From: Microcaldota archaeon
GTDB lineage: Archaea > Micrarchaeota > Micrarchaeia > Anstonellales > Bilamarchaeaceae
DNA length: 64,000 nucleotides
Direction: 5' to 3'
NCBI GenBank assembly: GCA_018812715.1
Contig: JAHJCT010000011.1
Span: 1-64,000, forward strand
The notes under the pieces were generated by a model. That model saw only the letters and a program-made list of their open reading frames with translations. It was not told the origin of the DNA and did not search any database. Positions 9,195 to 18,694 of the stretch are shown here, piece after piece. A program made the position numbers and the translations under genes. Within the stretch, counting starts at the first letter, position 1, and the number at the start of each line of letters is the position of its first letter.

Positions 9195-10445
9195 TTATGT
9201 GCCTTCCTCCCAACTTGTCAAATATTCCTTCTGTTCTTTGCTTAATTCATCTTTTTTTACTCCCATTGCTGTAAGTTGCAGTTCGGCTATTTTATTATCC
9301 AGCTCCTCTGGAAGTCTTATTACTTTGGCAGAAAGTTTTCCTTTGTTTTCTACCAAATATTCGCATGCTAATGCCTGCCCAGCAAATGAGGTTGCCATTA
9401 CTTCTGATGGGTGCCCTTCAGCAGCAGCAAGGTTTACTAGTCTTCCCTCTGCACAAAGATAAATCTTTTTTCCTTTAACATCATATTCTTCTAAGAATGG
9501 TCTGATCCTTCTTTTTTTCCAAATCTTATTCATCCCAGAAACATCAATTTCATTATCAAAGTGTCCAGAATTAGCTAATAATGCCCCATCTTTCATGTTT
9601 TCTATATGCTTGGTGTTTATCACGTGTTTATCTCCTGTAACAGTTACAAATATATCTCCTATTTTTGCTGCTTCTGCGATTGGTATGACATAATATCCAT
9701 CTAATCGTGCTTTCATTGCCCTAAATGCATCTACTTCAGTTACGATAACATTTGCGCCCATCCCGGCGGCCCGCAGAGCAACCCCTTTTCCACAATCCCC
9801 ATATCCACATACAACGAAATTTTTACCTGCAATTAAAACATTCGTCGCTCTCAAAAGTCCATCTATTGTGGATTGACCTGTTCCATAATAATTGTCCAAA
9901 AGATGCTTTGTTTTATTGTCATTTACTGCGATCATTGGGTATTCTAATACTCCGTCTTTTTCCATAGCATGTAATCTTATTATCCCAGTAGTTGTTTCTT
10001 CACACCCGCCAATTACCTTCTTGAGTTTATCCTTGTGTTTTGTATGGAGTGCAGTTACTAAATCACATCCATCATCTATTGTAATCATTGGCTCTTGTTT
10101 GATGACTCTTTCTATGTAATCGTAATACTCTTCTTTGGTTTCCCCTTTCTTAGCATAAACACTAATCTCTTCTTCTGCAAGGGCAGCAGCTACATCATCC
10201 TGTGTAGAGAGTGGATTACAACTTGCAATAGCAACCGTTGCTCCACCTGCAACAAGAGTTCTTACCAACACTGCAGTTTCTTTTGTTACATGCAATGCAA
10301 GCCCTATTGTTATGCCTTTGAAAGTTTGTTTTTTCTTGAATCTTTCTCTGATTTTAAGCATTATGGGCATATTCCTTTCTGCATATTCAATATTCAATCT
10401 TCCTTGTTGTGCAAGTGCAATATCTTTTACTTTATAATCAGACAT
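9195..10445 (-). CDS. ahcY: Adenosylhomocysteinase (SAH hydrolase)
   Basis: 416 residues from the ATG at 10445 (MSDYKVKD). An upstream GTG/ATG-like extension of 6 codons is rejected because a TATA element sits at 10468-10476, about 26 nt before this ATG. The enzyme reversibly splits S-adenosylhomocysteine to homocysteine and adenosine, relieving methyltransferase inhibition. The NAD-binding glycine motif GYGDCGKG is near residue 215, and substrate-site segments around TGQSTIDGLLRATN and NSGHFDNEID are present. The short archaeal/bacterial length lacks the eukaryotic insert. A deaminase that can also use SAH is at 22.1 kb, so there may be two SAH exits. Divergent from the ABC cassette. Confidence 0.95.
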   Translation of the reverse strand: MSDYKVKDIALAQQGRLNIEYAERNMPIMLKIRERFKKKQTFKGITIGLALHVTKETAVLVRTLVAGGATVAIASCNPLSTQDDVAAALAEEEISVYAKKGETKEEYYDYIERVIKQEPMITIDDGCDLVTALHTKHKDKLKKVIGGCEETTTGIIRLHAMEKDGVLEYPMIAVNDNKTKHLLDNYYGTGQSTIDGLLRATNVLIAGKNFVVCGYGDCGKGVALRAAGMGANVIVTEVDAFRAMKARLDGYYVIPIAEAAKIGDIFVTVTGDKHVINTKHIENMKDGALLANSGHFDNEIDVSGMNKIWKKRRIRPFLEEYDVKGKKIYLCAEGRLVNLAAAEGHPSEVMATSFAGQALACEYLVENKGKLSAKVIRLPEELDNKIAELQLTAMGVKKDELSKEQKEYLTSWEEGT

Positions 10446-10467
10446 AATAAAGATAAAGATCAAATCC

Positions 10468-10479
10468 CTTATAAATATT
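10468..10479. promoter_or_regulatory. Shared TATA element for divergent ahcY and ABC ATPase
   Basis: The segment TTATAAATATT reads as a TATA box on both strands: plus-strand TTATAAAT is centred 27.5 nt before the GTG at 10500, and minus-strand TTTATAAG is centred 26.5 nt before the ATG at 10445. Only 54 bp separate the two start codons, so both mRNAs should be leaderless and compete for one TBP site. Spacing is seen; use in both directions is inferred. Confidence 0.7.
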
Positions 10480-10499
10480 CACGCAGTTTTTATCATAAG

Positions 10500-11192
10500 G
10501 TGAATCAAATAGCTAAGAAGCACGTACTTCAGTTGGAATCAGTTATCAAAACTTATCATATGGGGGAAGGGATAGAGGTTCATGCACTTCGTGGAGTAGA
10601 TTTGCAAGTTTTTCAGAATGATTTTATTTCGATAATAGGGCCAAGCGGTTCAGGGAAGTCAACCCTTTTACATATAATGGGATTGTTGGATACACCAACT
10701 TCTGGAAAAAGATATATCGATGGTATTGAAACAAGTCAAATGAATGAAGACGAACAGGCTAGTGTAAGAGGCAATAAGATTGGTTTTGTATTCCAAACAT
10801 TTAATCTTATCTCATCTCTTACTGCCCTGGAAAATGTAGAACTTCCATTATTATTACGTACTGGTGATGGAAAGAAGAGGAAAGAAAAAGCAATTCAACT
10901 TCTTGAAAGGGTTGGCCTTGGTGATAGACTAGACCATAGACCAAGCCAACTCTCTGGTGGGCAGAGACAAAGAGTTGCTATTGCCCGCGCCCTCGTCAAT
11001 GATCCTGAAATAGTGCTTGCTGATGAACCTACGGGCAACCTTGATTCAAAAACAGGCCATGAGATACTTGGGATTTTAAAAGGTCTTCATGAGGAAGGTA
11101 GAACAATAATTATAATTACTCACGATGAGTATATCGCCAAAGTAACGAAAAGAATGGTGCGATTAAAGGATGGAAAAATTGAGAAGGTGTAA
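10500..11192 (+). CDS. MacB-type ABC transporter ATP-binding protein
   Basis: 230 residues from GTG 10500 ([11 protein letters not shown]). The frame extends further upstream, but the TATA position and the beginning of the ATPase fold fix this start. Walker [10 protein letters not shown] at about residue 47, Q-loop FVFQTFNLI, signature LSGGQ at about 151, Walker B VLADEPTG and the H-loop ITHDE are all present. It belongs to the LolD/MacB class, which powers mechanotransmission through FtsX-like permeases rather than classical import. It is first in a four-gene operon with a COG1361-like exported protein and two permeases. Confidence 0.93.
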   Translation: MNQIAKKHVLQLESVIKTYHMGEGIEVHALRGVDLQVFQNDFISIIGPSGSGKSTLLHIMGLLDTPTSGKRYIDGIETSQMNEDEQASVRGNKIGFVFQTFNLISSLTALENVELPLLLRTGDGKKRKEKAIQLLERVGLGDRLDHRPSQLSGGQRQRVAIARALVNDPEIVLADEPTGNLDSKTGHEILGILKGLHEEGRTIIIITHDEYIAKVTKRMVRLKDGKIEKV

Positions 11193-11194
11193 AA

Positions 11195-12649
11195 ATGATT
11201 AGAAATATGTTGGCAATTTTGCTTTTGATTGGATTTTGTTTTGCTGGTCTTACAGTATCAAGTTATAATGTTTCTCAGGAGAGCTTTAAACCAGGCTCTA
11301 ATGGCATTATTACACTGACTGTTGCCAGTTCTTCGACAACTGATGATCTTATCAGTGGCGTCAATATGCAAACGATAGCACCACCAGAAATTGTTATCGC
11401 CAGCAAACAGACTATTGGAGATCTTGAACCTGGTGCTTCAACCATCATTTCGCTCCCATTCCAAGTTGCTAGCGATGCCCAAAGTGAAATCTATGTTGTT
11501 AAGTTTGAAATAAGTGGGATAGCTGATGATCCGATGGGTGGCTATGATATGTTCACCAGAAGAGTATCTGTCCCAGTAACTGTATTACAACCCCCAATAC
11601 TAGGCTTTGCAACCGATAAACAAACAATAAGCAATGTTGACGAATTGAATCTTACAGTATCTAATAATGGTGGCCCGGCTACGAATATTCGCATCAGTAT
11701 CCCTGAAACATCATCAATTTCTCTTTATGGAAAAGATGAAATCTACATTGCAATGATAGAAGATGCAGTAACAACAAGTGTTATGGTTGATGCTCGTGAT
11801 GCAACAGATGGTTCAATCAACATTCCGTTTGATGTTGAATATGAAGATGAACTCGGTATCGTTCACTCTTATAGTACAAAATTAAGAATGACTGTTAGAA
11901 GTGAGCAACTTGATCTTGGGATAACACAAAAAAGTGAGATTTATACAAGAAGCGAGTCAACACTTACTCTTGAAGTATCTAATAATGGTGCTGAAACGCT
12001 TGAAGATGTTCGTCTTAACTTCCAGAATAGCAGTCTGAAGCTTAAGGAAGAGGATGAATATAAATTTGGAGATTTAGAACCAGGTGAAAGTGCATCCGTC
12101 TCTTTGCTTGTATTTACAGATTTAACTCCGGGTCTAAATCTTATTGAAGCTGAACTTGAATGGATAGAAAAAGACCTTCTAAAGAGCGAATCAAGAAATG
12201 TTCCAATTACAGTGACATCGGATGCTGATGTTGCTGTTTATCTTGAAGCAAAACCCATTCCCTTAACAAGAGGTGCCGAACACACAATCTCAGTTCTTGT
12301 TTCCAATCTGGGTTCTTATGGTATAGAAAATGTTGATGTATCCCTTTCTTCCTCTGTTTTACAACCACTTGATATATCAGAAAAACAATATATCGGTGGA
12401 TTGCAAAGGGATGATTTTTCAACAGTACAATTTCTTGTAAAAGTCAATGCTACAGAAGTTGGCAGTTACCCAACATATATAACAATCAATTATCGTGACC
12501 AATCTGGAGAATGGAAACAAAAACAGTTGATACAATCTATTTCAGTATATGATGGAGTTGTAGAAGAACAAAGTCCCTTACCTCTTATGGTTGGCATCCT
12601 GCTATTGGTGGTAATCATCTGGTACTTTAAATTCAGGAAGAAAAAATGA
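11195..12649 (+). CDS. Exported CARDB/COG1361-like protein of ABC cassette
   Basis: 484 residues, starting 2 nt after the ATPase stop. Seen: an N-terminal signal segment (MLAILLLIGFCFAGL), four or so immunoglobulin-like domains recognisable by repeated VSNNG, LEPG(A/E)S and DLTPG motifs, and a single C-terminal membrane helix with basic end (FKFRKKK). This is the COG1361/NEW3 type of extracellular domain common next to archaeal MacB-like systems. It is probably the extracellular partner of the two FtsX permeases, in the place of the bacterial MacA adaptor. The substrate is unknown. Confidence 0.82.
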   Translation: MIRNMLAILLLIGFCFAGLTVSSYNVSQESFKPGSNGIITLTVASSSTTDDLISGVNMQTIAPPEIVIASKQTIGDLEPGASTIISLPFQVASDAQSEIYVVKFEISGIADDPMGGYDMFTRRVSVPVTVLQPPILGFATDKQTISNVDELNLTVSNNGGPATNIRISIPETSSISLYGKDEIYIAMIEDAVTTSVMVDARDATDGSINIPFDVEYEDELGIVHSYSTKLRMTVRSEQLDLGITQKSEIYTRSESTLTLEVSNNGAETLEDVRLNFQNSSLKLKEEDEYKFGDLEPGESASVSLLVFTDLTPGLNLIEAELEWIEKDLLKSESRNVPITVTSDADVAVYLEAKPIPLTRGAEHTISVLVSNLGSYGIENVDVSLSSSVLQPLDISEKQYIGGLQRDDFSTVQFLVKVNATEVGSYPTYITINYRDQSGEWKQKQLIQSISVYDGVVEEQSPLPLMVGILLLVVIIWYFKFRKKK

Positions 12650-13863
12650 ACTTAAAGGAAATAGTGGAATTTAGCATCAATTCTCTTTACCACCAGAAAC
12701 TGCGCTCTTTCCTTACAGTATTGGGCATTGTAGTTGGCATTTCTTCAGTTGTTATTCTGGTTGGTCTTGTTCAGGGACTTAAGGCTGACGTGCTTGAACA
12801 ATTGGAAGATTTTGGTCCACGCACGATAATCATCACTCCCACTAGTACTGAAGGTGGGGGAGGGGGCATTGGTGCAGGTTCTAGTTTTATGCCTACCAGT
12901 GGAAAACTTTTTGAAAAAGATTATGAACGGGTAAAACGACTTCCAGAAATAAAAAGCATAACCAAAGTAATCTCAGGAAGGACTACCATAACATTCAAAG
13001 ATGAATCCATAGATGCAATTGTCTTTGGTATTGAAGCTGGTCTCTTTGATGATACTGTTCCAGTTGAACTTGAATCAGGCAGATTTCTTGAGGAAACTGA
13101 TAGTGGAGTTGCCGGTGTTGGAGCAGACATTGCAAGCGGTTTTGATGAAGATATTAAGACACAATCAAACATCTATCTAGCTGGTAAAAAATTCAAAGTA
13201 GTTGGAGTTCTAAAACCAACTGGCAATTCATTTGCACCTCTTGATAATGTTATTTTTATAGATTTTGATGATGCAAGGGATCTTTTCAATGAATCATTAG
13301 TTGAGAATGAAATTTCCTATATTAGACTTACTCTTGATGAAGGTACTGATGTGGATGCTGCAACAGAAGAAATAGAAGATATTATGATGGCCTCCCATCG
13401 TGTTACTGAAGATGAAAAAGATTTTGGCGTAATAAGTCCAACATTTATTAATGAACAATTTAGTGGGGTACTTGATCTTCTTGCTATTTTCCTTGGTTCT
13501 ATTGCTTCAATCTCCCTTATTGTTGGTGGTATTGGCATTTCTAATACAATGTTTATGAGTGCAATGGAAAGAAGAAAAGAGATAGGTACTATGAAAGCTG
13601 TTGGAGCAACTCAAAGCCAAATTCGCAATGTTTTTCTTGTGGAAAGCTCCATAATCGGCCTTTTGGGTGGAATCATGGGGCTTTTACTGGCAGCTTTGGT
13701 GGGCATTACCCTAATTTATCTTTTGGAACTAACATTCATTTTTGATCCAGTTATTACTGTTGGTGCACTAGTATTCTCTATGAGTATTGGTCTAATCTCA
13801 GGAACCTTTCCGGCAATTGAAGCTGCAAAAGTAGATCCGATGGTAGCATTGAGGTATGAGTAA
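12646..13863 (+). CDS. MacB/FtsX-like ABC permease 1
   Basis: 405 residues, overlapping the preceding stop by 4 nt (ATGA). Topology seen: one N-terminal membrane helix (about 20-42), a large extracellular MacB_PCD domain (about 45-270), then three C-terminal helices with the FtsX signature MERRKEIGTMKAVGAT linking to the ATPase. A Gly-rich loop follows the first strand (EGGGGGIGAG). It forms a heterodimer candidate with the following gene. No substrate can be deduced. Confidence 0.92.
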   Translation: MNLKEIVEFSINSLYHQKLRSFLTVLGIVVGISSVVILVGLVQGLKADVLEQLEDFGPRTIIITPTSTEGGGGGIGAGSSFMPTSGKLFEKDYERVKRLPEIKSITKVISGRTTITFKDESIDAIVFGIEAGLFDDTVPVELESGRFLEETDSGVAGVGADIASGFDEDIKTQSNIYLAGKKFKVVGVLKPTGNSFAPLDNVIFIDFDDARDLFNESLVENEISYIRLTLDEGTDVDAATEEIEDIMMASHRVTEDEKDFGVISPTFINEQFSGVLDLLAIFLGSIASISLIVGGIGISNTMFMSAMERRKEIGTMKAVGATQSQIRNVFLVESSIIGLLGGIMGLLLAALVGITLIYLLELTFIFDPVITVGALVFSMSIGLISGTFPAIEAAKVDPMVALRYE

Positions 13864-15089
13864 TGAACATTCACGAAGCATTTCTCTACGCAATAAAAAA
13901 TCTTTCCAAACGTAAGCTACGTAGCTGGCTTACTATCATTGGAATGGTCATAGGTGTTATTGCGATTGTAGTAATCCTTTCGATTAGCGAAGGCTTCAAC
14001 AAAGACATTACTGATCAAATGGCTGCATTTGGCGCTGATCAAATTCTTGTTTATCCTATAGCTTCTATGGATCAAACTTTTAGCGGTGGAAGTTTTGCAC
14101 TGCAACAAACAAGCGGCAAACTTTTCCAAGCAGATGTTGATGATATTGAGAATGTTCCTGGTGTAAAAAATGTTGCACGAGTCACATATGGCAGAGCGAG
14201 CCTTTCCTTCAAAGGAAAAAATATTACTGCAACGATTTTTCCTGCTGATGATACAATATTCGACCTCTATGGCGATTATATACAAATAGAGAGTGGACGA
14301 GTCTATCGAGAAGGTGAACGACATGTTGCATTTTTTGCAGCAGATGCAGCTACTAATTATTTTGGCAAGGATAAAGTAGAATCAGGAAGTATTGTCCAAA
14401 TTAATGGAAGAAATTATCGTGTTGTTGGTATTCAAAAAAGAATTGGAACTTCATTATCTGCTCAGGACGATACAGCCATCTATGTTCCTTTTGAAGATTC
14501 AAAAGAACTTTTTGAAGGTCAATTTCTTGATGATGAAGTTGGTTTCATTATGGTTCAGATTGATGAAGGGTTTGATGCCAATAGCATAAAAGATGCAATC
14601 GAAAGAAAACTTGCTGCCAATCACAGAGTTAGACTTGATGATAAGGATTTCACTGTAATAACTTCAGATCAAATTATGGAAATTGTGGGTACTGTACTGC
14701 TTTCTGTTCAAATAGTACTAGTTATCGTAACCTTAATTGCTTCAGTTGTTGGTGCAATAGGTATAGCTAATACAATGTTCATGAATGTTCTTGAAAGAAT
14801 TAAAGAAATCGGGATTTTAAAAGCAGTTGGAGCAACTGAGAAACATATAATCCTTCTTTTCCTTATTGAAAGTGCAGTGATCGGATTTGCAGGAGGATTA
14901 ATTGGGTTGTTACTTGGTTATGCAACATTACAACTTCTTATTGAATTCTTTGATGTTCCTGTTTTTCTCAGACTTAGAATAATTGCATTTGTTTTTATTT
15001 TCTCAATAGGTACTGGTGTCCTTGCTGGTTTGTTGCCTGCCTATCGTGCAGCAAAAATGGATCCGGTCGAAGCTCTTAGATATGAGTAA
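13863..15089 (+). CDS. MacB/FtsX-like ABC permease 2
   Basis: 408 residues; its ATG shares one base with the previous stop. It has the same 1+3 helix topology as its neighbour, with LERIKEIGILKAVGAT as the coupling signature and DPVEALRYE at the end. Paralogous with permease 1 (both end in a DPM/DPV-ALRYE motif), so the pair arose by duplication and probably makes a heterodimeric channel. Last gene of the cassette; converges on the aminotransferase with adjacent stops. Confidence 0.92.
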   Translation: MNIHEAFLYAIKNLSKRKLRSWLTIIGMVIGVIAIVVILSISEGFNKDITDQMAAFGADQILVYPIASMDQTFSGGSFALQQTSGKLFQADVDDIENVPGVKNVARVTYGRASLSFKGKNITATIFPADDTIFDLYGDYIQIESGRVYREGERHVAFFAADAATNYFGKDKVESGSIVQINGRNYRVVGIQKRIGTSLSAQDDTAIYVPFEDSKELFEGQFLDDEVGFIMVQIDEGFDANSIKDAIERKLAANHRVRLDDKDFTVITSDQIMEIVGTVLLSVQIVLVIVTLIASVVGAIGIANTMFMNVLERIKEIGILKAVGATEKHIILLFLIESAVIGFAGGLIGLLLGYATLQLLIEFFDVPVFLRLRIIAFVFIFSIGTGVLAGLLPAYRAAKMDPVEALRYE

Positions 15090-16553
15090 TCATCTTATGT
15101 CTCTTGCTGCTCTTTCTACAGTTTCAAGAAACATATTAGTCGTTCTTTCATTTGTTAATGCAGTTACTCTTATCAAAGATGGCTCTTCTGCCCATATTCT
15201 TTGAGGAAGAAATGAGGTTCCTGGAACACAATTTATTACTGGAATTCCTTGCTCCAAACTAAATTCAGCCAATCTTTGGGCCTGATTAAACCCTGATCCA
15301 TGTGTTCTTGCTAAATTATCCAGACCAAATGTCACATAAAATGAAGCCAGTGTTCTTGGATCTATATTATCAAGCTCGCCATTATGATCGTAATGCGTTG
15401 ATACATACACCCCTGGAATGCCATCTAATGCTGTTGCTATTTTCAAAAGATTAGCATTAACTTTTTCTCTCCTTTCTCTAAAGAATCTTTTATTCTGTTC
15501 CAAAATGCCACTATCACTTTCCATCTTTTTCAAATAATTAAGAAGTCCCAATTGAATATGCACTGGAACCAATCCTAATCTTGGAAGTATCAAATAATCA
15601 AGACAATTGAAATAGTCATGTCTATAATCTGGATAATGCCCTTCTGTCCAATGTAATCTTAGTGCCCCTAATCTTAAGCCACACAGACCATATCCTTTAG
15701 AGGCCGTTTCAAAAACACCTACGGGTATTTCGATACCTTCATCTATTGCGATTTCTATTGGATCAAGAGGTGCTCCATCAGGTCTAAATGCTTCATATGC
15801 AGTATCAAAAAATGCAACTATTGGTCTTTTTTCAACTTCACTTTGCTCTTTTATTACTTGCATCGTTTCCACTATTGCCTCTCTTGACATCGCAGAACCA
15901 ATTGGGTTTCCGATTGTAGTACATACAACACATTGAACCCCGCCTTTTCCATTGCTTTTTGATTCTTTCAATAGTTTGTTCAATGACTGTGGATCTGGTA
16001 CACCATCTTTTCTTAATGCAAAATCAACTAATTCTGCTTCTTCTTTGTATGCCACCCCAAGATGTATTATATAAATCCATCTATGAACAGCTAGTTTGTC
16101 TCCAGGGGCAAGCAAAAGTGGTGCCATTCCAACTTGGGCAGCTTCACTGCCTCCAGCAGTTATGACTGTTCTGACATTTTCGAATTTTTTTGGATCTTTC
16201 AAAACACTTGCAGGGTCAGAAAGGTTTGCTCTTTTCATTACTTCTAAAAGTTCAGGTACCCCAGCTGATGTTGTGTACCCACAACTAATTTTATCGTGTT
16301 CAGCACCGAGGGCTTCTCGTATAGAATCCATTAAAGTTGGATTTGGACGTAGATGACCATTATTGTCTTCTCCTGCATTTGGATTCCAGTAAGCATTTGG
16401 GTTTCCAAGAGCCATATCTACGATTGGCAATTTTCTTTTTAGTGCTTCTGCTAATACAGGTTCGAGTCCAGTTCTTCTCAAGGTCGTTGTCTTTAACCCC
16501 TTATATGGTTTCCCGTATCTATCATATCTAGTGGTCTTAAATGTTCTATCCAT
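15090..16553 (-). CDS. PLP-dependent aminotransferase, class I/II
   Basis: 487 residues from ATG 16553; a TTG two codons upstream is less likely because a TATA-like CTTAAATC lies at 16573-16580. Fold type I features: TIGNPIGSAMS (substrate/PLP loop), FFDTAYEAF with the PLP ring Asp, and the Schiff-base Lys in ETASKGYGLCGLRLG, with the phosphate-binding Arg. It is longer than typical aspartate aminotransferases (about 400), with an N-terminal extension of some 50 residues containing ALGNPNAYWNP. Substrate not determinable; an aromatic or aspartate aminotransferase is plausible. Confidence 0.85.
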   Translation of the reverse strand: MDRTFKTTRYDRYGKPYKGLKTTTLRRTGLEPVLAEALKRKLPIVDMALGNPNAYWNPNAGEDNNGHLRPNPTLMDSIREALGAEHDKISCGYTTSAGVPELLEVMKRANLSDPASVLKDPKKFENVRTVITAGGSEAAQVGMAPLLLAPGDKLAVHRWIYIIHLGVAYKEEAELVDFALRKDGVPDPQSLNKLLKESKSNGKGGVQCVVCTTIGNPIGSAMSREAIVETMQVIKEQSEVEKRPIVAFFDTAYEAFRPDGAPLDPIEIAIDEGIEIPVGVFETASKGYGLCGLRLGALRLHWTEGHYPDYRHDYFNCLDYLILPRLGLVPVHIQLGLLNYLKKMESDSGILEQNKRFFRERREKVNANLLKIATALDGIPGVYVSTHYDHNGELDNIDPRTLASFYVTFGLDNLARTHGSGFNQAQRLAEFSLEQGIPVINCVPGTSFLPQRIWAEEPSLIRVTALTNERTTNMFLETVERAARDIR

Positions 16554-16651
16554 AACCAATGCCTCTAAAATTGATTTAAGCCAGTTTTTTTAAAAATCTA
16601 CCATTTCTTCTCCATCAGATATTTATAGCTTCTCATTTTAACTCCAAACCA

Positions 16652-18694
16652 ATGGAACTCATAGTAGCAGAAAAACCGCGTGTAGCTGAAAAAATTGCCA
16701 ATGCTATTGGGGATAAGGTAGAAAAAAAAGCACATAACGGTATTTCTTATTACCAAACGTCTTACAATGGACATGAAATTGTTGTTGCTCCCGCGGTTGG
16801 CCATGTTTACACTCTCGTAGAAAAAGAAAAGAGCAGAAGCTATCCAGTTTTTGATATAGAATGGGTTCCTTCGTATGAAGTTTCCAAAGAGGCTGCATAT
16901 ACAAAGGGCTATGTCATGCTTCTACAAAAACTTGGCATGAAAGCTGATACATTCATCTCTGCCTGTGATTATGATATTGAAGGAAGTACGATAGCCTACA
17001 ATGTTTTTCGTTATGCAACTACTATAAGAGATGGCCAGAGAATGAAATTCTCTGCACTTACAAAAGCTGATCTTTTTGAGGCATATGAAAAACGCAGTGA
17101 TTTCGATTATAATAATGCTTATGCAGGAGAAACAAGGCACATCATTGACTGGTTTTATGGTATAAATCTTAGTCGGGCACTGATGAGTGCACTTCGAAGG
17201 GCCCATAAATACCGGGTACTTTCCATAGGTCGTGTTCAGGGCCCGGCGTTATCTATTTTATCACATTTAGAACGTGAGGTTAGAGCATTTGTTCCTACCC
17301 CCTATTGGGAGCTTACTACTAACATTAAGGGAATTGAATTTGTACACAAAAAAGGCCGCTTCCTTGCTGAGCCAGAAGCTGATGTTGCACTTGCAAAAAC
17401 AGATAATAACGGCCTTGTTGCATCGGTTGATAAAAAAGAGCAGCAAATTTTACCAAATCCTTGTTTTGATTTAACAAGTTTACAAGTAGAGGCGTATAGA
17501 CTTTTCAAATATACTCCCTCCCGCACTCTTGAAATAGCACAGAATCTTTATGAGGCATCTTTGATTACCTACCCAAGAACATCATCTCAAAAAATCCCCC
17601 CAACTATCAAATTAGCACCAATTATAGCCGCTCTTTCCAAAAATTCATCATATACTAAACTTGCGAACAAATTAATCGAAAATAATTGGTATAAACCGCT
17701 ACAAGGAAAGAAAGATGACCCAGCACATCCTGCCATTCACCCTACTGGCATGACTGGAAGTATAAACGGCCCTGAGAAAAATTTATATGATCTCATAGTT
17801 AGACGTTTTCTTTCAGCATTTGCACCTGCAGCTAAACGTGAGCGGGTAAGGGTTGAAGTTGATGCTGGCGGAGAAGTTTATGCAGCATCAGGTAGCAGGC
17901 TTGTTGAAAAAGGCTGGACTGAATTTTACGGCAAATATTACAAAACTGAAGACGTTCAACTTCCTGAATTTAAAGAAACAGAAAAAGTGTCCCTTTCAGA
18001 TAAAAAGAAAACAAAGAAAGAGACAAAACCACCAAAAAGATTTACCCAGGCTTCCATTGTTTCTGAACTTGAAAAACGTCATCTAGGAACTAAATCAACG
18101 CGTTCTGTAATTATTGATACATTGTTCAAGAGAGGATATGTAGAGAGCAAATCACTAGAAGTAACTGATTTTGGTCTTAAGGTTTGCGAGATTCTACAGA
18201 GATATGCACCAGAAATTCTAGATGAAAATCTTACGAAAAAAATAGAAGAAGAAATGGAAGCAATACAAGAAGGAAAACTAGAAAAAGAAAAAGTTGTAAA
18301 AGGAAGCAAAGAAGTCCTCACCCAAATACTTGATAAATGGAAATCTAATGAAGAAAAGATAGGGAAAGATTTAGTTGAAGCACTTACAAGTACATTAGAA
18401 AAAGAAAGTCTTATCGGTGACTGTGACAAATGCACTAAACAATTGCGTATCATACACATGAGGGCAGGCAAACAGTTTATTGGCTGTTACGGTTACCCGA
18501 ATTGTAAAAATGCCTACCCACTGCCAACTGGTGCTCGTGTTAATCCAACAGGTAAGAAATGTGATCAATGTGGCAAACCAACGGTAAATGTTAAAAAAGG
18601 CAGAACTGCATATACAATGTGTATAGATCCAAAGTGCCCATCAAAAGCTAGTTGGTATAAACGTGGTGAGGATGCGAAGAATAGCAAATCATAA
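16652..18694 (+). CDS. topA: DNA topoisomerase I (type IA)
   Basis: 680 residues. It relaxes negative supercoils through a 5'-phosphotyrosine. The N-terminal Toprim domain begins LIVAEKPRVAEKIANAIG, the acidic Toprim motif is SACDYDIEGS, and the catalytic Tyr is in LITYPRTSSQ near residue 306. The C-terminus carries two four-Cys zinc modules (CDKC ... GYPNC near 590; CDQC ... DPKC near 637). A TATA element (ATATTTATAG, about 16619-16628) sits 28 nt before the ATG, so the gene is probably leaderless. Its 3' end overlaps pgk. Confidence 0.95.
   Translation: MELIVAEKPRVAEKIANAIGDKVEKKAHNGISYYQTSYNGHEIVVAPAVGHVYTLVEKEKSRSYPVFDIEWVPSYEVSKEAAYTKGYVMLLQKLGMKADTFISACDYDIEGSTIAYNVFRYATTIRDGQRMKFSALTKADLFEAYEKRSDFDYNNAYAGETRHIIDWFYGINLSRALMSALRRAHKYRVLSIGRVQGPALSILSHLEREVRAFVPTPYWELTTNIKGIEFVHKKGRFLAEPEADVALAKTDNNGLVASVDKKEQQILPNPCFDLTSLQVEAYRLFKYTPSRTLEIAQNLYEASLITYPRTSSQKIPPTIKLAPIIAALSKNSSYTKLANKLIENNWYKPLQGKKDDPAHPAIHPTGMTGSINGPEKNLYDLIVRRFLSAFAPAAKRERVRVEVDAGGEVYAASGSRLVEKGWTEFYGKYYKTEDVQLPEFKETEKVSLSDKKKTKKETKPPKRFTQASIVSELEKRHLGTKSTRSVIIDTLFKRGYVESKSLEVTDFGLKVCEILQRYAPEILDENLTKKIEEEMEAIQEGKLEKEKVVKGSKEVLTQILDKWKSNEEKIGKDLVEALTSTLEKESLIGDCDKCTKQLRIIHMRAGKQFIGCYGYPNCKNAYPLPTGARVNPTGKKCDQCGKPTVNVKKGRTAYTMCIDPKCPSKASWYKRGEDAKNSKS

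Noticed and set aside
10095-10499. Upstream extension of the ABC ATPase to position 10095
   Set aside because: It is antisense to ahcY, and the shared TATA places the start at GTG 10500.
13917-14324. Minus-strand 135-codon ORF inside permease 2
   Set aside because: Antisense to a well-supported FtsX permease; no promoter, no recognisable domain.
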